This document shows positions 1-6,343 of a stretch of 6,364 nt of DNA, piece after piece. Position 1 is the stretch's first letter, and the number at the start of each line of letters is the position of its first letter. The stretch spans positions 1 through 6,364 of the forward strand of contig CALAXC010000370.1 in NCBI GenBank assembly GCA_937894775.1, given 5' to 3'. Source of the DNA: an uncultured Clostridia bacterium (lineage in GTDB: Bacteria; Bacillota; Clostridia; Oscillospirales; CAG-272). Both the position numbers and the translations under genes were made by a program. Under the pieces are notes generated by a model. It was not told the origin of the DNA, did not search any database, and saw only the letters and a list, made by a program, of their open reading frames with translations.

Positions 1-1624
1 ATGAATATTCTGTTCCTTCGTCATCTGTTACAGCCACATATGCACCCATTGCAAGTTTTGTATCTTTCTGCTCATCAGTAAAGCCAACTATCTTAAGTTC
101 AAATGCTACAAACTGATAATTTGTAATTTCAGCACTGATAACACCTTCTGCGGCTGTGCCATCATCTGCAAATACATCATTATCACCAAGCTTGCTTTGC
201 AATACTGCAAATACACCATATTTTAAGGTTTTGCCTGTTGCTTCTGTGTACTCTTTAATAGCTTCATTGTTTACAGTAAAGCCGATTGCAATTCCACCGT
301 TGCCATTTTCAGGGGCTGAGTAGCCAAGGCAGGTGAATAAAGCCGGTGTTTCCTCGGTTACATTGTATGTACAACCACCGTTTTGGCAAGCAATTGTCTT
401 TGTGCCAACCTCACCATAGTTAGAATAGATAACAGTAGTTAAAAGGCTTTTGTCATCATTGTGATATACAACTGTAGCGCCACAATCATTACACTTGCCA
501 ACACAAGGCCCCATTGTGCTTAACTCACCGTGATCGCCATTATTATATGCGCAAGAGGTATAATTAGTAACAAAATGATTCCCACTCTTATCTGCTAATT
601 CTAAATAATCATTATATGAAATTATATTATTTGCAGCAAGGTTAAGGAACGGTTGGTTATAATGTGTTTCTATGTTAGGAATTACTGTATCCAATTCCTC
701 ATTTGTTCCCACAAAGAAAACAGTTTGGAGTGGTGTGCCACTAAAAGCTTCCCTGCTAATCACTGCTATATTGCCACCAATCCATATAGTTTTTAAGGAC
801 GTGCAATTATTAAACGTGGCTTTACCGATTGTTATGTTTTTATCACTAACAGGCAATTTAACACCAATCATGGGAACGCTATCGAAGTTTCCTCCCGAGG
901 CATTACCGGCTGCCATTCTAGTCAAGCTTGTTTTTGAAAGGTCAAGTATTTGGCCTTCAAAGAGTGATGTGCAGCCTACAAAAACCTCTCCATAATTAAA
1001 GGTGCCATTGTATTTATCGCTTACAGAGCCTATGTTTGTTAACTGTGTAAGCTTCTCTAAATTAACATATTTCAGTTTTGTGCATCTTGCAAATGCTTTT
1101 TGTCCAAGAGATGTGGTATCGAGTCTTAAATATGCATACTCAAGAGCCATCGTACCGTACTTATTTTTATTATCCTTGTTGAACGTTTCAATAAGCGCAG
1201 TAAACGGCTCATTTCCCTCTTGATACTCACCTTCATTGGTGTAATACGCATTAATATCGTCGTCCATAATATTAAACACAACGATATCCCTAATTTCAAT
1301 TTTAGTTGAGCCGATATGAATGTTTACATTCGCAAAAAACGACGTATATCCGGCGCTTGGAAGAACATACGAAACATAATTTCCGTCTTCTCCTGCCTCG
1401 GTATCATCTGCACGAATAGATTGAAGCACGCCTCCGTTTCTAAACCAAATAAGTGCATTACCGTCCTCGTCAAACAAATTACAAACTGTGCCGTCATCAA
1501 GAGTAACAGTTTCATCATAATTTACCGTGGATGCATTATGTACACTTTCAGCAGACACAGCTATTGCAAGCATACAAATAAGCATTATGCATAGTGCCAC
1601 TATAAATAGAATTTTCTTTTTCAT
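1..1624 (-). CDS. Secreted BspA-like leucine-rich-repeat protein (3' end beyond window)
   Basis: I translated this frame row by row: 541 codons with no stop, so the gene leaves the left edge and its C-terminus is missing. The start at 1624 has a near-perfect Shine-Dalgarno, TAAGGAGAT, about 5 bases upstream. Residues 1-25 form a signal peptide: KKK, a hydrophobic core, then V-S-A before Glu26. LRR_5/BspA-type repeats follow, for example LGQKAFARCTKLKYV (173-187), GEVFVGCTSL (212-221), IGKATFNNCTSLKTI (266-280) and ISREAFSGTPLQTV (289-302). Residues 358-432 carry seven cysteines (358, 374, 378, 381, 413, 418, 432), including CVGKCNDCG. A Gly/Asp-rich segment with GGIAIGFTVNN (443-453) runs to the edge. 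BspA-like LRR proteins are usually surface or secreted binding proteins. The ligand is unknown, and no cell-wall anchor is visible in the part present. Its divergent neighbour is AraC1, which may regulate it (inference). Confidence 0.88.
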   Translation of the reverse strand, partial: MKKKILFIVALCIMLICMLAIAVSAESVHNASTVNYDETVTLDDGTVCNLFDEDGNALIWFRNGGVLQSIRADDTEAGEDGNYVSYVLPSAGYTSFFANVNIHIGSTKIEIRDIVVFNIMDDDINAYYTNEGEYQEGNEPFTALIETFNKDNKNKYGTMALEYAYLRLDTTSLGQKAFARCTKLKYVNLEKLTQLTNIGSVSDKYNGTFNYGEVFVGCTSLFEGQILDLSKTSLTRMAAGNASGGNFDSVPMIGVKLPVSDKNITIGKATFNNCTSLKTIWIGGNIAVISREAFSGTPLQTVFFVGTNEELDTVIPNIETHYNQPFLNLAANNIISYNDYLELADKSGNHFVTNYTSCAYNNGDHGELSTMGPCVGKCNDCGATVVYHNDDKSLLTTVIYSNYGEVGTKTIACQNGGCTYNVTEETPALFTCLGYSAPENGNGGIAIGFTVNNEAIKEYTEATGKTLKYGVFAVLQSKLGDNDVFADDGTAAEGVISAEITNYQFVAFELKIVGFTDEQKDTKLAMGAYVAVTDDEGTEYS

Positions 1625-1627
1625 AAT

Positions 1628-1668
1628 ATCTCCTTAAATAATATAAATTGGTCAAGTAAAGCATATCA
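1628..1668 (-). promoter_or_regulatory. Candidate promoter and ribosome binding site of the LRR gene
   Basis: On the minus strand TGATATGCT (1668-1660) resembles an extended -10 element (TGn then TATGCT). It would start transcription near 1653, giving a leader of about 29 bases. TAAGGAGAT (1636-1628) is an excellent ribosome binding site. No good -35 box sits 16-18 bases upstream, so the promoter part is tentative; the ribosome binding site is firm. Confidence 0.4.
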
Positions 1669-1703
1669 CATACGAAATAATAATAAAATATACTTTTTTC
1701 TCG

Positions 1704-1755
1704 TTTTGTATTAAATTTACACTAATATTTTTATTTTGTACTTTTTTTACATTAA
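1704..1755. repeat. Imperfect 22-bp direct repeat, 30-bp period, upstream of AraC1
   Basis: The segments 1704-1725 and 1734-1755 agree at 17 of 22 positions. They share TTTTGTA at the left, then TTTACA and TAA at the right. The 30-bp period is close to three helical turns, so both copies would face the same side of the DNA. AraC-family proteins typically bind tandem direct repeats just upstream of a promoter, and the second copy ends 7 bases before the TG of the AraC1 extended -10. A regulator binding site is a reasonable inference, but the DNA is very AT-rich and the match could be partly compositional. Confidence 0.45.
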
Positions 1756-1757
1756 AA

Positions 1758-1784
1758 CTTGTGTTATAATTAAATTAACACAAG
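1758..1784. promoter_or_regulatory. Perfect 9-bp inverted repeat over the AraC1 -10 box (candidate operator)
   Basis: CTTGTGTTA (1758-1766) and TAACACAAG (1776-1784) are exact reverse complements separated by 9 bases. The palindrome covers the TGTTATAAT extended -10 and the expected start point. Most of it is upstream of that start point, so it cannot fold as a hairpin in this transcript and is better read as a protein-binding operator. Bound protein here would block RNA polymerase, which suggests repression or autoregulation. It does not match the CcpA cre consensus. The protein that binds it is unknown. Confidence 0.55.
1762..1770 (+). promoter_or_regulatory. Extended -10 promoter of AraC1
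   Basis: TGTTATAAT is a perfect TGn-TATAAT extended -10. The T-rich DNA 17 bases upstream gives no good -35 match, which is usual for extended -10 promoters. It predicts a start near 1777 and a leader of about 74 bases before the ATG at 1851. Confidence 0.6.
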
Positions 1785-1850
1785 CAAATCACCGATTTTC
1801 AGGCGAATTTTCTTGATTTGGTAATTTGTAGTTTTTGAAAGGAAATATAT

Positions 1851-2618
1851 ATGGAAAAAGACTTTCTTGTTACTAAAATAGAAAAGGTAATGCTTTTCAG
1901 AAAGCAAAAGAGCTTTGAAAAATATACAAACACTCTTCCGAATAATGAATTGATTTTTGATTTTGCAGGAGAATATGTTATAAACATTGGAGATGCTACT
2001 TTAAATGTTGTACCAAACACTATACGCTTTATTCCTTGCGGTACATTTTCTAAATACGAAATTAAACGCAATAAATTAGGAGAGTGTATAGATATATATT
2101 TTGATGCAGACAAGCCCCTATCAGATGTTGCATTTACAATTGACGCAAGCGACAAGGAATATATTGGCTCTCTTTTTAAAAAGCTATTTTCAGTATGGAC
2201 CAGTAAGGGCGAGGGCTACTACTTTGAAAGCTTGTCATTAGTATATAAAATTCTTGCAAACCTACAAAAAACCAATTATTTACCAATTGACCAGTATTCA
2301 TTAATTGAGCCGGCAATAAATGAAATAGAAAAGAACTTTTTATATAAAAATTTAACAAGCGAGTATTTAGCATCTGTTTGTGGCATTAGTGAAACTCGTT
2401 TAGCAAGGATTTTTAAGAAAAAATTTGGTCTTCCCATAAAAAAGTACATTATTCAAAAGAAAATGAACTATGCCTGTGAACTTTTAAGATTAAACAGATA
2501 TTCCGTTGCTCAAATAGCTGATATGTGTAATTTTTCTGATGTGTACTTTTTCAGCAAACAATTCAAAGTGCACACAGGCACAACGCCAACCGAATATATA
2601 AAAAATGCACAGTTTTAA
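1851..2618 (+). CDS. AraC-family transcriptional regulator (AraC1)
   Basis: A 255-residue cytoplasmic DNA-binding protein with the usual two-part AraC layout. Residues 1 to about 145 form a divergent cupin-like sensing domain; GECIDIYFDADKP (77-89) resembles sensing domains of many clostridial AraC proteins. The C-terminal domain holds two helix-turn-helix units: about 168-190 (LTSEYLASVCGISETRLARIF) and about 217-240 (YSVAQIADMCNFSDVYFFSKQF), closed by the family signature HTGTTPTEY. Length is normal. The ATG is preceded by GAAAGGAA (1837-1844) at good spacing. The gene is strikingly AT-rich (one row counted 14 G+C in 60), more so than AraC2. It diverges from the LRR gene and converges on the GH38 gene with 37 bases between stop codons. 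Its inducer cannot be read from sequence; control of itself, the LRR gene or the GH38 gene is inference. Confidence 0.93.
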   Translation: MEKDFLVTKIEKVMLFRKQKSFEKYTNTLPNNELIFDFAGEYVINIGDATLNVVPNTIRFIPCGTFSKYEIKRNKLGECIDIYFDADKPLSDVAFTIDASDKEYIGSLFKKLFSVWTSKGEGYYFESLSLVYKILANLQKTNYLPIDQYSLIEPAINEIEKNFLYKNLTSEYLASVCGISETRLARIFKKKFGLPIKKYIIQKKMNYACELLRLNRYSVAQIADMCNFSDVYFFSKQFKVHTGTTPTEYIKNAQF

Positions 2619-2621
2619 AAT

Positions 2622-2653
2622 AAAATGACACTTCAATGCGAAGTGCCATTTTT
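2622..2653. terminator. Bidirectional rho-independent terminator between AraC1 and the GH38 gene
   Basis: AAAATGACACTTC (2622-2634) pairs with GAAGTGCCATTTT (2640-2652) around a 5-base loop, with a single A-C mismatch. On the plus strand the stem runs into TTTTT, ending AraC1 transcripts just after its stop. On the minus strand the stem ends in TTTT followed by ATTTT, just after the GH38 stop at 2656-2658. The position between two convergent genes fits a shared terminator. Confidence 0.82.
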
Positions 2654-2655
2654 GC

Positions 2656-5400
2656 TTAAATATCAAAATCCCCATATACCTTTATTGTGGTGTAAGAATA
2701 GGGTTGTGCTATAAAATGTATGATATTATCTTTTATATTGGTTATTTCTTCAAGCTCGGCTTCATCATTTGATGAATATACCGCCTTTTTGATATTAAAG
2801 AAAAGTTCAAGTGTACATTCTGTTTCCTTACATTCGGTTTCTACAAATCGTAGCACTATTGCATCATTTTCTTTTTCGGCTTTCTTTATCGACACAAGTC
2901 TAACATTACTTTTATCTACTCTTAGCATACACTTGTCAAAAGCATTTTTCTTGCTAACTATTAGTCTATGCTCGTTTTCGTTACTCCACGTTGGCACAAT
3001 ATCGTTATGCTTTCCGTTATACAAAAGAATTGACAAATGGTACTGAGCTTGACATTCCTCAACCGAGGTGTATATCAAATTGTTACATCTATTTGAGCTT
3101 GCATATAGATAAATATGTGCTTTATCCTCTGAAAATTCTCTATTAAATTGATTATATTTTATGTTTCCTAAATGGAATACGGGCATATCTCTTGTATAAA
3201 TGGCAACTCCATTATTTTCCCCATCTACCGCTATCCAATTTTGCGTTATGGAAAAATCGTTTGCATTCAAAGGAATATAGTCTGTGTCCTCTCTCTTTTC
3301 TCCCGAGGGTAGCTCCGTATAAAATTTAGGATTTTTCAGCTTGAACGGAAATGCAAAAAAGTAATTTTTCTTGTATCTGTCATAAAAATCGCCAATTAAT
3401 CCTGTGGCATTTTCATAGCTTACATCCACATCTATGGTTCTTTCGTGCTTATAAAATACAAATTGAGTGTTAATTATAGCACCACTTTGCTCCTCGTACC
3501 CCTTTTGTACCAAAACATAGGCTACATCACCCTCGTAAAGCTTAAAATCTGTTTTCTTGGGAATTTCAAAGCTTAAATTTGAATCTGTCTTTTGCTCTGT
3601 GTACGCATATACAAACTGACCAAGCTCGAATCTTGCTTGACTATCAATATATTCCGCACCTGATTCCTTATCAATCAAGCTGACAATTCGTTTTGTTTGT
3701 CTGTTAACACTGATTTTATAAAAGTCCGTTTCTATAAAATTTGTATCAATTTCAATTGATTCCTTATATGGCAGTATTCCCTCTGTTCTCCTCGCTTCAA
3801 CACCTTCAAGCTCCATCGTTTCGGTAACCACAGCTTCGTTCGGTAAAACTTGGTGTTTTAGGTGTTTAGGCACATAATCGCCTTTTTTTCCATAAATATG
3901 GTTTTTTCTGCGCCCGGGAATGGTACTAATTACACTGATTTCTTCGCTATCTGCTTTAGGGCATAAGATTGTTAGCATCTTGTCAAGCTCGCAAACAGAT
4001 GATAAAACCGACTCTGCCTTAACCTTTTCTATATTGTGCCTATGCATTTTTTGAGGATGCTTAGATGAGGTTGCCCAGCAGTGCTCATCAAACTCACAAA
4101 GCTTAAAATAAATATCACGAAAGCTTTTTTGATTATATTTTGCTTTGTTAATTACAGAGTCAAATGTTGATAGCATTTCTACATCATATAGCATTCTTGT
4201 TGCTTTTCTTTTCTTGGACATCAAATTAGGCGCAATTGTAGCAAAATCCGCCCATTGGTCGCTGATATCACCCCTTAATGTAGGAATGGAATCCCCGTAT
4301 TTTTCTTCCAATTTTGACATAAATACAGAAGGTATTTCCATACTGAATTTAGGATACTTCCACTTTTTATTCATTTCCTCACAAACAGTCAGAAGCATAG
4401 TTGTGGGAGGCTCTCTGTCATCATAAAAGCTGATCGGCAAAATATCGTACCCGCAGGGCTCGATCTGGCTTATTCTTTCGGAAAGCCATTTTTCAGTTTT
4501 CTGCATCTTTGTTGCATCAAAATAGAAGCTACCCTCGGGGTATTGCCTCAACGTATCACACCAGACATCGTGAAGATTGTACGCTCTGTAATACCGTTGA
4601 TTCCAAAGCAAGACTCTTTCCTTGCCCGATTTATCTTCCCACCAAAAGATCGGCGGAATATTTGTATTGGGTGCAGAATTTCTCCAACTGTTAGCAAGTA
4701 TTCCTACGTATTTAATGCCCATCCTTGCAAAGCAATTTACTGCCGACCAGCTAACACCTGACAGATCCGCATAAAAAGCGCACTTAGGAGAAATGCCGTA
4801 TTTTTCCTTTGCCTCCAGACATCCGAAATACATTCCGCGCACCAACTGCTCAGAGCTTTCCCAAGATGTGTGCACTCCGCTATGCACTGCGCTCAAATCT
4901 ATTTTATTCTCTGCGAAAAGTTTTTTAAGCAGAGCTTTTTCGTTATCAGTCGCATAATAATCAAAGGCGTCAAGCCACCAATAATGCTCTACCATATACT
5001 TAAAGCCATCGTGCTCTTGGCATAGCTCCATAGCTTTTTTCAAATACTCATAGCTTTCATAATGCAACTTTTCAATATATGCGCAGTACCCCAGATCCTC
5101 GTGAGAGGAATACAGAAGAGGAATTTCCCAATGCTTTTGCGGAACCACTGAAAACTCTTTCTCCACAGGTATGTCCTCAAACGGAGTTATGCATATTGTG
5201 GCTAAACGCTCCTCGTTATAGCAGGGTATCATAGCCGAAAATCTTGCCGCGTATATTTTCTTGCCAAACACAAGCTCTCCGTCAATAAAAATATTTGCCT
5301 CGTATGGGTTGCACATATCCCAATCTGCAACCTCGATATAAAGCATATTTTTATCCTCATAAGAAATAAACGGGGTTTGTAAAAAATTCGCAATTCTCAT
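2656..5400 (-). CDS. GH38-family alpha-mannosidase-like glycoside hydrolase
   Basis: A 914-residue protein with no signal peptide, so cytoplasmic. Residues about 10-90 look like a small beta-sandwich. The GH38 catalytic domain follows: SSHEDLGY (98-105) is the H-x-D zinc pair (His100, Asp102); YADLSGVSW (210-218) carries Asp212 at the place of the retaining nucleophile; YDDREPP (326-332) and RGDISDQWAD (376-385) match conserved blocks of bacterial GH38-like enzymes; FDEHCW (437-442) offers His440 as a likely further zinc ligand. Residues about 550-914 resemble the GH38 C-terminal beta domains (QNWIAVDGENNGVAIYTRDMP, 720-740). GH38 enzymes hydrolyse alpha-mannosides with retention and need a divalent metal. 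The classical HHDAITGT motif is absent, so substrate specificity is uncertain. The start has AGGAGGAG 7 bases upstream. AraC2 is divergent and probably controls it (inference). Base composition shifts inside the gene (see findings). Confidence 0.88.
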   Translation of the reverse strand: MRIANFLQTPFISYEDKNMLYIEVADWDMCNPYEANIFIDGELVFGKKIYAARFSAMIPCYNEERLATICITPFEDIPVEKEFSVVPQKHWEIPLLYSSHEDLGYCAYIEKLHYESYEYLKKAMELCQEHDGFKYMVEHYWWLDAFDYYATDNEKALLKKLFAENKIDLSAVHSGVHTSWESSEQLVRGMYFGCLEAKEKYGISPKCAFYADLSGVSWSAVNCFARMGIKYVGILANSWRNSAPNTNIPPIFWWEDKSGKERVLLWNQRYYRAYNLHDVWCDTLRQYPEGSFYFDATKMQKTEKWLSERISQIEPCGYDILPISFYDDREPPTTMLLTVCEEMNKKWKYPKFSMEIPSVFMSKLEEKYGDSIPTLRGDISDQWADFATIAPNLMSKKRKATRMLYDVEMLSTFDSVINKAKYNQKSFRDIYFKLCEFDEHCWATSSKHPQKMHRHNIEKVKAESVLSSVCELDKMLTILCPKADSEEISVISTIPGRRKNHIYGKKGDYVPKHLKHQVLPNEAVVTETMELEGVEARRTEGILPYKESIEIDTNFIETDFYKISVNRQTKRIVSLIDKESGAEYIDSQARFELGQFVYAYTEQKTDSNLSFEIPKKTDFKLYEGDVAYVLVQKGYEEQSGAIINTQFVFYKHERTIDVDVSYENATGLIGDFYDRYKKNYFFAFPFKLKNPKFYTELPSGEKREDTDYIPLNANDFSITQNWIAVDGENNGVAIYTRDMPVFHLGNIKYNQFNREFSEDKAHIYLYASSNRCNNLIYTSVEECQAQYHLSILLYNGKHNDIVPTWSNENEHRLIVSKKNAFDKCMLRVDKSNVRLVSIKKAEKENDAIVLRFVETECKETECTLELFFNIKKAVYSSNDEAELEEITNIKDNIIHFIAQPYSYTTIKVYGDFDI

Positions 5401-5407
5401 AAAACGT

Positions 5408-5415
5408 CTCCTCCT
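5408..5415 (-). promoter_or_regulatory. Strong ribosome binding site of the GH38 gene
   Basis: AGGAGGAG on the minus strand contains the full AGGAGG anti-16S match, 7 bases before the ATG at 5400. It fixes the start codon and predicts efficient translation. Confidence 0.85.
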
Positions 5416-5438
5416 ATTTTGAAATTATCTTTTTTTAT

Positions 5439-5467
5439 AGTGTAACAAAATTATTCATAATAAACAA
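5439..5467 (-). promoter_or_regulatory. Promoter of the GH38 gene
   Basis: Read on the minus strand, TTGTTT (5467-5462) is followed after exactly 17 bases by TACACT (5444-5439), which is preceded by TGn (TGTTACACT). This is a weak -35 with an imperfect extended -10, predicting a start near 5432 and a leader of about 32 bases. Imperfect boxes suit a promoter that needs an activator, consistent with the neighbouring AraC2 gene. Confidence 0.55.
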
Positions 5468-5503
5468 GCCACAATATCACACAAAAAGTTTAATATTTGA
5501 TAC
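5468..5503. promoter_or_regulatory. Shared control region between divergent GH38 and AraC2 promoters
   Basis: Only 36 bases separate the two outward-facing -35 boxes. A regulator bound here could contact RNA polymerase at both promoters. A short element ACAAAAAGT (5481-5489) recurs as ACAAAAGT at 5507-5514, overlapping the AraC2 -35, and ACAAAA also occurs at 5445-5450 beside the GH38 -10. These are candidate half-sites only; they are short and AT-rich. Confidence 0.35.
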
Positions 5504-5532
5504 TTGACAAAAGTCTCTCGTTTTGCTATACT
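5504..5532 (+). promoter_or_regulatory. Near-consensus sigma-A promoter of AraC2
   Basis: TTGACA (5504-5509), a 17-base spacer, then TATACT (5527-5532), which is also an extended -10 (TGCTATACT). The -35 is a perfect consensus match. The predicted start is near 5539, giving a leader of about 25 bases that contains the ribosome binding site. This placement rules out a coding start at the TTG of the -35 box. Confidence 0.88.
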
Positions 5533-5547
5533 GACAACAATCGGAGC

Positions 5548-5555
5548 AAAAGGAG
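5548..5555 (+). promoter_or_regulatory. Ribosome binding site that sets the AraC2 start
   Basis: AAAAGGAG lies 8 bases before the ATG at 5564. No comparable site precedes the in-frame TTG at 5504, so translation should begin at 5564. Confidence 0.85.
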
Positions 5556-5563
5556 TACTATTT

Positions 5564-6343
5564 ATGATCCCTCAAATCTCAATTATTGATATTATTCGAT
5601 CACAAAGAAAGCCTATCCGCTTTAAGACCCAAAACAAGGCATGCTATGTGCTTACTTGCAGAATTCATGGCGAAAGTTTGTTTTTTTACAATGATCAAGA
5701 GCATCTTGTAAAAAGAGGGGACGTTTTATATATTCCGGCAGGCACTTCGTATTCTCAAAGTTGCGAGGAGGAAAGCCTGATCTGCTTTCACTTGAACATA
5801 TCCGGGCAGGTTTTGCCCGATATAAAGCTTTTTTCGATCCGGGATCAAGAAAAAATGTGCGAGTTATTTGAACGAGCGGAGCATCTCTGGAAGAAAAAGT
5901 CATCAAATTATGAATTCCTATGTATGTCTATCCTCTATGAGATCATCTCCCATATTCAAATTTGTATGGGCGATCGACCACAACACGCCACAGTCTTATT
6001 AAATCCCGCCATCGCATATCTCAACTCACATCTTTTCGATACGGATCTCTCATGGGAACGGGTATGCAAGGAGTCTCACATCAGTCGCACCTATTTTAAC
6101 AAGTTATTTGCGCAGGTTTACCAATGCCCGCCTACGGTATATGCCAATCAAAAAGGGATTGAGCGTGCCAAGCAGTTTTTACAAAGCGGAGGCTTTTCCA
6201 ATGAAGAGATCGCTTCTCTTTGCGGCTTTAACGACGTAAAATACTTCTACGTTGTTTTCAAAAAGGTGACGGGACTGACTACTCGGGAATACAAAAAAGA
6301 GTTTGAAAAGGCTCATGAAACCCGGTTTGTTACGGATAAGTAA
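5564..6343 (+). CDS. AraC-family transcriptional regulator (AraC2), divergent from the GH38 gene
   Basis: A 259-residue regulator when started at the ATG at 5564. A longer in-frame reading from TTG at 5504 would add 20 residues but begins in the -35 box, so I reject it. Residues about 15-80 form an AraC-type cupin sensing domain; HLVKRGDVLYIPAGTSYSQS (47-66) is the typical 'GD-hydrophobic-IP-G' strand pair. The C-terminal domain has helix-turn-helix units at about 161-183 (LSWERVCKESHISRTYFNKLF) and about 212-235 (SNEEIASLCGFNDVKYFYVVF), followed by KKVTGLTTREYKK, where the usual T-P of the signature is T-T. G+C is about 42-43% in two rows counted, higher than AraC1. Its promoter is back-to-back with the GH38 promoter, so it is the likely activator of that gene in response to a mannoside or mannose-like ligand (inference). 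No terminator is visible in the 21 bases after its stop. Confidence 0.93.
   Translation: MIPQISIIDIIRSQRKPIRFKTQNKACYVLTCRIHGESLFFYNDQEHLVKRGDVLYIPAGTSYSQSCEEESLICFHLNISGQVLPDIKLFSIRDQEKMCELFERAEHLWKKKSSNYEFLCMSILYEIISHIQICMGDRPQHATVLLNPAIAYLNSHLFDTDLSWERVCKESHISRTYFNKLFAQVYQCPPTVYANQKGIERAKQFLQSGGFSNEEIASLCGFNDVKYFYVVFKKVTGLTTREYKKEFEKAHETRFVTDK

Noticed and set aside
672..1594. Three small plus-strand ORFs (672-995, 1002-1223, 1316-1594) and a minus-strand ORF at 1324-1518
   Set aside because: They lie within the LRR gene in other frames, lack ribosome binding sites or recognisable domains, and the LRR frame is open across all of them.
1650..1655. TTGACC on the minus strand as a -35 box for the LRR gene
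   Set aside because: A -10 at 16-18 bases downstream would fall on the ribosome binding site and start codon, with no TATAAT-like match there.
1785..1820. Possible leader hairpin CAAATCA (1785-1791) with TGATTTG (1814-1820) before AraC1
   Set aside because: Seven mostly A-U pairs with a 22-base loop is too weak in such AT-rich DNA, and no riboswitch class or attenuator T-tract is recognisable.
1799..2155. Minus-strand ORF of 118 codons over the start of AraC1
   Set aside because: It is antisense to a clear AraC gene, covers its promoter leader, and its translation shows no domain.
2720..3046. Plus-strand ORFs within the GH38 gene (also 4145-4426, 4509-4694, 4543-4761)
   Set aside because: All are antisense to a continuous 914-codon gene with conserved catalytic motifs; their translations are low in complexity or featureless.
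5652..5906. Minus-strand ORFs inside AraC2 (also 6179-6361)
   Set aside because: They are antisense shadows of the AraC2 frame without a promoter, ribosome binding site or domain.
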